Shown here piece by piece: positions 13,050-17,160 of a stretch of DNA of 17,160 nucleotides. Source of the DNA: Candidatus Peregrinibacteria bacterium CG11_big_fil_rev_8_21_14_0_20_46_8 (GTDB taxonomy: Bacteria; Patescibacteriota; Gracilibacteria; UBA1369; UM-FILTER-53-11); assembly GCA_002796025.1 (NCBI GenBank), contig PCVQ01000004.1, positions 33,404 to 50,563 on the forward strand, in the 5' to 3' direction. Positions within the stretch are counted from its first letter, which is position 1. Every line of letters starts with the position of its first letter. The position numbers were made by a program, and so were the translations under genes. Below the pieces are notes generated by a model. It did no database searches. It was not told the DNA's origin and was given only the letters and a program-made list of their open reading frames with translations.

Positions 13050-13829
13050 ATGGAAGCTTCGATACCAGAATTGCTCCTGCAAGATTTAGGACTTGCAGAT
13101 AAAGAAATTAAAATATTACTGAGTCTCATGAGACTCGGTTCTGCATCGGTAACACAAATTGCGCTGGAATCTGGCATTACAAGAACCCATGTATATGATA
13201 TTGCCGAGCAATTAAAAGAAAAGGGTCTGGTAAGTGAGATAGGTGAACAAGGGGTCCGCAGATATGAGGCGGTCGATTATTATGGATTATTGGCATATCT
13301 TTCGAGAAAACAAAAGAAATTACAATTGCTGGAAAAGCACTTCAATCGTGCTGCACCGATTTTTCAAGCACTTCGTCCTTCGAAACGCAGCACGACAAGT
13401 ATTCGTTTCTTTGAAGGAGTTGAAGGTGTGCATGCTATTTATAATACGATTCGTAATGACTTAAAAACATCTAAAGAGGCGCAAGAACTTTTAACAATTT
13501 TTTCATTGGAGCGGATAGAAAGTTCTATCCCGCGTTGGTTGAATAACGAAGAGTATATTCAAGTACCTGCCCATGTTAAGAAGCGTGATATTTTATATGA
13601 TTCAAAACGTGTTCAGTCGTATGTACAGTGCATGCAGCGCGGTTCAGGCGAGCATGAATATAAAATTTGGCCCAAACAAAAAGGAGAATTTGCTATTGAT
13701 ACGCTCTGTTGGGGCCACAAATTATCTTATATTGATCTTACCGCTAATCCTTCGGGTGTCATTATCGAAAATGATGCAGTGGTAGATACATTTCGCATGT
13801 GGTTTGAGGAAATGTGGGGGCATTTGTAG
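13050..13829 (+). CDS. TrmB-family winged-helix transcriptional regulator
   Basis: This is a 259-aa protein. The N-terminal region (about 8-72) is the TrmB winged helix: LLLQDLGLADKEIKILLSLM, then the HTH SVTQIALESGITRTHVYDIA, then the wing with LKEKGLVSEIGEQGVRRYEA. A coiled-coil helix follows (about 80-108, LSRKQKKLQLLEKHFNRAAP). The C-terminal part (ING-like stretch SIRFFEGVEGVHAIYNTIRN, then KKRDILYDSKRVQSYVQC) is the effector region found in many short TrmB proteins. In archaea TrmB controls sugar transport; related genes are frequent in Patescibacteria, mostly with unknown targets. It is divergent from the 299-aa/SYNTH-GAF operon across 155 bp containing palindromes, so it likely controls that operon and itself (inference). 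The stop lies 5 nt from the convergent cysteine-rich gene. Confidence 0.85.
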   Translation: MEASIPELLLQDLGLADKEIKILLSLMRLGSASVTQIALESGITRTHVYDIAEQLKEKGLVSEIGEQGVRRYEAVDYYGLLAYLSRKQKKLQLLEKHFNRAAPIFQALRPSKRSTTSIRFFEGVEGVHAIYNTIRNDLKTSKEAQELLTIFSLERIESSIPRWLNNEEYIQVPAHVKKRDILYDSKRVQSYVQCMQRGSGEHEYKIWPKQKGEFAIDTLCWGHKLSYIDLTANPSGVIIENDAVVDTFRMWFEEMWGHL

Positions 13830-13834
13830 AATTC

Positions 13835-15448
13835 TTAATAGACTGCGGCCAGATAGCAGATTTCGCAGTATACTGTTTCTGGGCGGCCTGAGGCATAACT
13901 TGTTTGGATGGGTATATTGCAATTTGCACATGCGCGTTCCCACAATGTAAGCGGATTTCTTAATGCGGCTCGCGTTTTGTGCCGGCACATAGAACATAGC
14001 TGCGGCAGCGGAATTCCGAGCTGCGAATAAAATCGCTCTTCTTGCGGAATTGTTTTGAACGCTTTTGAGCATTTGGAGCAGGTAATTGCACCTTCGACTT
14101 TTTTGCTATCGATTTTATCGAGCGCCTCGCGCCAGCGATAGCCGCGGCTGAGTGCGTCTGTTTTATTTAGTGGAAAGCTATCTATAACAAAGGCTTCGTT
14201 GTAAGCAAATGGAGAAATTTCAACCGGCCAAAATTCGCCGTACTCTCCGGTCTTTTTCATATGTTCAATGATTCGCGTTTTTAATTTTTCATACTCTTTC
14301 GCTGAATATTTTTTATTTAAAATGCAATATTGCTGCTTTTTGAGATTGGTCGAGCCGAAGCAGTGTGATGAGCTGAATAGATCGTAACAGTATTCGGAGT
14401 CGCGCACATTTGTCTGACAATTGACACAAAATTTTAGATTGTAGCAGTTATCACCGCAGCTTGTTGAGAAATAGATGAGCTCCGACTTATTTCCCCACGA
14501 GCTATAGTCCATCGAGTTTTTTACGCTCAAAGAGAGCTTGGCGCAGTAGCGGCAATCTTCCAACTCTTTACTATCAAAGCAGTAATAGGCATTTTTTGAA
14601 TTTGTAAGATGATCGCCGAGACTATTTTGATTGTGCTCTGCAACTAAAGCTTTGTGCGGCTGGGTCAGGAAAAAATCACGGCACTGTTTGCGCAGTGCTT
14701 CAACGCCTTCTTGCGTATCTAAACAAAAAGCCGCCAGCGCTTTCTCATACTCTTCCTTCGTATATTGCTTGTTAAAAATCATGTACTGCTTATGCCGTTG
14801 ATTGATGCAGCCAATGGAGTCTCTGCACGAGATGCAGTTTTTTAAAAAATAACTGTCCGAGCAGTTGGTACAATCTTGTGAGTAGCGCAAACGGTAGCAG
14901 TTGATGCAATCAACGCATTCGTAGCAGAGTTCGCAGTCGTAGCAAATGGAGCAGTCGACAACCGATGTAACATTTTTTAGGAGGTTGCCGTAATAGCTGT
15001 CTTCGGCATAGTCAGTTTCGGCAACGAGATAACAATTTTTTAGATAGGCGGTGCAGTTGTTGTAGTCGCTATTTTGGAGTGTGGCTTCTGTATTGAAAAC
15101 CGCCAAGTGCGGCACGCTATTTTTCAGCTCCAAAAATTGAGGAAAGAAGGGCCGGTTGAAATCGAATTCAATGCCGTATTCGGTTGCATCATATTTGTCA
15201 TCCCACCATGCCGCAGCCGAATATACCGGAAATGGCTGTTCCGCATGAAAGTGTGAGAGCGTCTTTTTGCCAGTTGCATCACAGGTGCGATAATAAAGAT
15301 TTTTTGTATTGCGCTCGTGCATGCGGCGAATGAGGCGGCACTCCGGGCATTGGTTGGGAGTCGGGACTTCAAATTGCTCATAAAATTTTTCATCCTCAGG
15401 ATGGATTTGAAAATCACTATTACAGTTGCGGCACGTGCGATTCTTCAT
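13835..15448 (-). CDS. Cysteine-rich multi-zinc-ribbon protein of unknown function
   Basis: This is a 537-aa protein with about 39 cysteines, mostly in CxxC pairs, and no signal peptide. It is built from repeats. The N-terminal ribbon (C6, C9, C34, C37; FYEQFEVPTPNQCPECR) recurs near the C-terminus with the same spacing (C457, C460, C485, C488; FYSQLGIPLPQLCSMCR). The middle holds dense cysteine runs (DCSICYDCELCYECVDCINC). Two segments end alike, with QYMIFNKQYTKEEYEK and QYCILNKKYSAKEYEK. A last ribbon (C507, C510, C528, C531) closes the protein. The family is a hypothetical one I associate with Patescibacteria genomes; zinc binding is inferred from the ribbons. It has a perfect extended -10 box 6 nt before the ATG, so it is probably leaderless. 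A fragment of its last ribbon occurs near 10907-10996. Confidence 0.85.
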   Translation of the reverse strand: MKNRTCRNCNSDFQIHPEDEKFYEQFEVPTPNQCPECRLIRRMHERNTKNLYYRTCDATGKKTLSHFHAEQPFPVYSAAAWWDDKYDATEYGIEFDFNRPFFPQFLELKNSVPHLAVFNTEATLQNSDYNNCTAYLKNCYLVAETDYAEDSYYGNLLKNVTSVVDCSICYDCELCYECVDCINCYRLRYSQDCTNCSDSYFLKNCISCRDSIGCINQRHKQYMIFNKQYTKEEYEKALAAFCLDTQEGVEALRKQCRDFFLTQPHKALVAEHNQNSLGDHLTNSKNAYYCFDSKELEDCRYCAKLSLSVKNSMDYSSWGNKSELIYFSTSCGDNCYNLKFCVNCQTNVRDSEYCYDLFSSSHCFGSTNLKKQQYCILNKKYSAKEYEKLKTRIIEHMKKTGEYGEFWPVEISPFAYNEAFVIDSFPLNKTDALSRGYRWREALDKIDSKKVEGAITCSKCSKAFKTIPQEERFYSQLGIPLPQLCSMCRHKTRAALRNPLTLWERACANCNIPIQTSYASGRPETVYCEICYLAAVY

Positions 15449-15454
15449 GTCCAG

Positions 15455-15463
15455 ATTATAACA
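15455..15463 (-). promoter_or_regulatory. Extended -10 box of the cysteine-rich gene, leaderless spacing (TGTTATAAT)
   Basis: A perfect TGnTATAAT on the minus strand ends 6 nt before ATG 15448, the same geometry as lgt and the small basic gene. No clear -35 is seen. Confidence 0.65.
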
Positions 15464-15564
15464 GGTTTGTTGCTTGACGAATTAGAGAGCTAAAAGAATT
15501 TTTTGTAAGCAGATTTTTGTAATTTTTTGCTGGGCATGTGCGTGGGAGTTAGCAGTGTGTATTT

Positions 15565-15570
15565 TATATT
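15565..15570 (+). promoter_or_regulatory. -10 box of the DUF1996 gene (TATATT)
   Basis: TATATT (5/6) lies 13 nt before ATG 15584, predicting a leader of about 7 nt. No Shine-Dalgarno sequence is present and no clear -35 is seen. Confidence 0.4.
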
Positions 15571-15583
15571 TTAACTTTTGTGT

Positions 15584-17160
15584 ATGTATTCTTTGAAGAG
15601 ACGAGATGTGATGAGTGTTTTGGTTATATTAGTTATCTCCATAATAGGATTTTCGTTTTTTGCAGAAAGTGTATCTGCGGAGTTTCCGGCTGGATCTTTG
15701 GTGCGCTGTAATGAAGAAGGCCATCCAAATACTATTTTTTATATCGATTCAGAAGGGCGCCGCAATATTTTCCCAAATGAAACTACATTTCTTACTTGGT
15801 ATGAGAATTTTGACAATGTGCAGAATGTTTCCTGTGCAAGAATTTCGAGTATTCCGCTAGGAATTAATATTATGCATCGTCCAGGTACATTAGCTCGTGT
15901 TAACTTTACCCAAGCGATTTACGCCATTGCCCCCGGAGGTGTACTGCGCTGGATTTCTCATGAAGATGTGGCCAATCAGTTGTATGTTGAAATTTATGAT
16001 TCATTTATAAATCTTTCGGGCGTTCCGCTTATTCCAGATGAGTTGAAAGCGAATTATCGCATCGGAGCTCCTATTAGCAACCGCGGCGATTTTGATTTGG
16101 AGGCCGCAGTGGAGAGTGCAACTCTAGAAAAAGAATTAGAAGTTCTTAGTGCGCCTCGGCAGGTTTCTTCACAAAAGGTGAGAAGAATTTCTGTCGATTC
16201 AGCAGAAGCTGACGATGGAACTGCGCCAGAATCAGCACCAAGTGCTTCACCAGCGCCAGTGTCGAATACTTCGCCAGAACCGCCGCCAGCAACGACACCA
16301 GAACCGACACCACCAGCAGCTTCGCCAGTACCGCCGTCGGCAACTACACCAGAACCGACACCACCAGCAGCTTCGCCAGCACCAGCGCCGGCACCAGCAA
16401 TCACACCAGCACCGACACCAGCAGCTTCGCCAGCACCAGCAACTACACCAGAACCGACACCACCAGCAGCTTCACCAGCGCCGCCGCCATCTGCAACTCC
16501 ACCAACGGCATCCACTACTGCGCATCCGGTTACAAATGATCCTGCAGTAATTCCTTTTGTTCGCGAATACTCATTTCAGGTTGGAACTGTTAATGTTGGA
16601 GGAAATTTTCGTATTCAGTGCGGGATTTCTCATTTGAATAATGATGATCCAATCGTATTTCCAAATCAGCCGGGTGCATCGCATACACATATGTACTTTG
16701 GAAATCGCAATGTAGACGCGATGTCGACCGAGCAAAGTTTGCGCGCGAGTAACAGTTCGACGTGCCATGGAAATTTGGCAAATCGTTCGGCTTATTGGGT
16801 GCCGGCAATTTATAATGCGCAAAACCAGGTTCAAATTCCGGAGCCACCGAGCATTTATTATAAAAATGGCTCTCTCGATGAAACAACCCTACAACCATTT
16901 CCAGCTGGTTTGCGTATGATCGCCGGTGATGGGATGAGCAATCCGCAAAATCCTCAATCTCCAGTGACTATGCATTGGGCATGCCGTTCGTGGTTTCCAC
17001 TTATGGCAATTGGTCAGCGTGAATACGTTCCTTATATTCCCGTCTGTGAAGGGGGTGATACATTATTATTATCTATAATGTTTCCTCAATGTTGGGATGG
17101 TATTAATCTTGATTCAGCTAATCATAAGAGTCATATGGCTGAGCCTCTTGCTGATCCGAC
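15584..17160 (+). CDS. Secreted protein with FPNE-type module, Pro/Thr/Ala-rich linker and DUF1996 domain (runs off the window)
   Basis: The frame is open from ATG 15584 to the window end (525 codons). A signal peptide is clear: MYSLKRRDVMSVLVILVISI, then cleavage likely after ESVSA (about residue 34). Residues about 35-165 form a module with YIDSEGRRNIFPNETTFLTW, ISSIPLGINIMHRPGTL and YAIAPGGVLRWISHEDVAN, which I recognise from exported Patescibacteria proteins. Residues about 214-313 are a low-complexity Pro/Thr/Ala/Ser linker with repeats such as TPEPTPPAASP. From about 328 a DUF1996 domain begins: CGISHLNNDDPIVFPNQPGA, SHTHMYFGN, ANRSAYWVPA, HWACRSWFP and FPQCWDGINLDSANHKSHMA. The domain's conserved His and Cys are present. 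Function is unknown; the layout suggests a cell-surface or secreted protein that may bind carbohydrate (inference). Confidence 0.88.
   Translation, partial: MYSLKRRDVMSVLVILVISIIGFSFFAESVSAEFPAGSLVRCNEEGHPNTIFYIDSEGRRNIFPNETTFLTWYENFDNVQNVSCARISSIPLGINIMHRPGTLARVNFTQAIYAIAPGGVLRWISHEDVANQLYVEIYDSFINLSGVPLIPDELKANYRIGAPISNRGDFDLEAAVESATLEKELEVLSAPRQVSSQKVRRISVDSAEADDGTAPESAPSASPAPVSNTSPEPPPATTPEPTPPAASPVPPSATTPEPTPPAASPAPAPAPAITPAPTPAASPAPATTPEPTPPAASPAPPPSATPPTASTTAHPVTNDPAVIPFVREYSFQVGTVNVGGNFRIQCGISHLNNDDPIVFPNQPGASHTHMYFGNRNVDAMSTEQSLRASNSSTCHGNLANRSAYWVPAIYNAQNQVQIPEPPSIYYKNGSLDETTLQPFPAGLRMIAGDGMSNPQNPQSPVTMHWACRSWFPLMAIGQREYVPYIPVCEGGDTLLLSIMFPQCWDGINLDSANHKSHMAEPLADP
16295..16478 (+). 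repeat. Direct repeats in the Pro/Thr/Ala-rich linker
   Basis: A 34-bp unit encoding TPEPTPPAASP occurs at 16295-16328 and 16346-16379 (51 bp apart, in frame), and again with small changes from 16445. A partial copy (TPAPTPAASP) lies between the second and third. All offsets are multiples of three. The region is prone to length change by slippage. Confidence 0.75.

Noticed and set aside
16295..16478. A CRISPR-like array.
   Set aside because: The repeats are irregular, in frame, without unique spacers, and encode a Pro/Thr/Ala linker.
16054..16515. A Gly/Ala/Val-rich minus-strand frame with repeated GVGSGVV units, and a Gln/His-rich plus-strand frame over the same region (16215-16550).
   Set aside because: Both are other-frame readings of the Pro/Thr/Ala linker codons. 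The real frame has a signal peptide and conserved domains on either side.
1..17160. Use of an alternative genetic code (UGA = Gly), as in Gracilibacteria.
   Set aside because: Core genes read through without in-frame TGA, and TGA is the stop of rsmI and mutY.

Overview
The window looks like a chromosomal segment of a Candidate Phyla Radiation (Patescibacteria) bacterium. Supporting signs are a compact layout, reduced versions of core proteins (RsmI, TsaB, LeuRS and MutY all shorter or altered), a TrmB-type regulator, a cysteine-rich multi-zinc-ribbon protein, and a secreted protein with the 'FPNE...TWY' module; I associate the last three with such genomes. The genetic code appears standard: TGA ends several genes and no in-frame TGA is needed, which argues against the UGA=Gly code of Gracilibacteria. 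I cannot place it to class. There is no rRNA, tRNA, IS element or CRISPR array.

Layout. At 1-379 (minus) is the start of sufC, divergent by 30 bp from lgt (410-1192), which is followed by a short ribosome-hibernation factor (1211-1591). A minus-strand pair, a lone cyclic-nucleotide-binding domain protein and a DUF3307 membrane protein (2536-1578), is divergent from leuS (2603-4990). From 9612 down to 4993 the minus strand carries a large secreted PGRP-amidase/SpoIID cell-wall protein, a small basic protein, a miniature TsaB, RsmI and a type IV pilin-like protein. Thioredoxin (9699-10016) is divergent from the cell-wall gene and faces a cluster-less MutY-like glycosylase (10931-10071). Upstream of mutY lie a 25-codon zinc-ribbon remnant, a (p)ppGpp-synthetase-GAF fusion (12008-10995) and an unrecognised 299-aa protein (12894-11995) that overlaps it. 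A TrmB-like regulator (13050-13829) is divergent from that pair. A cysteine-rich protein (15448-13835) and a secreted DUF1996 protein (15584 to the window edge) close the window.

Functional themes are envelope building (Lgt, PGRP-SpoIID, pilin, DUF1996), translation and its control (LeuRS, HPF, TsaB, RsmI, alarmone synthetase-like protein), Fe-S assembly (SufC), redox (thioredoxin) and DNA repair (MutY-like).

The two most interesting signals are these. First, at least seven genes have a -10 box ending only 6-7 nt before the start codon, with no Shine-Dalgarno sequence, which points to widespread leaderless transcription. Second, the SYNTH-GAF protein is translationally coupled to an unknown 299-aa partner, and the operon's control region holds a perfect palindrome and a divergent TrmB regulator. 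This is a candidate alarmone-signalling or toxin-antitoxin-like module.
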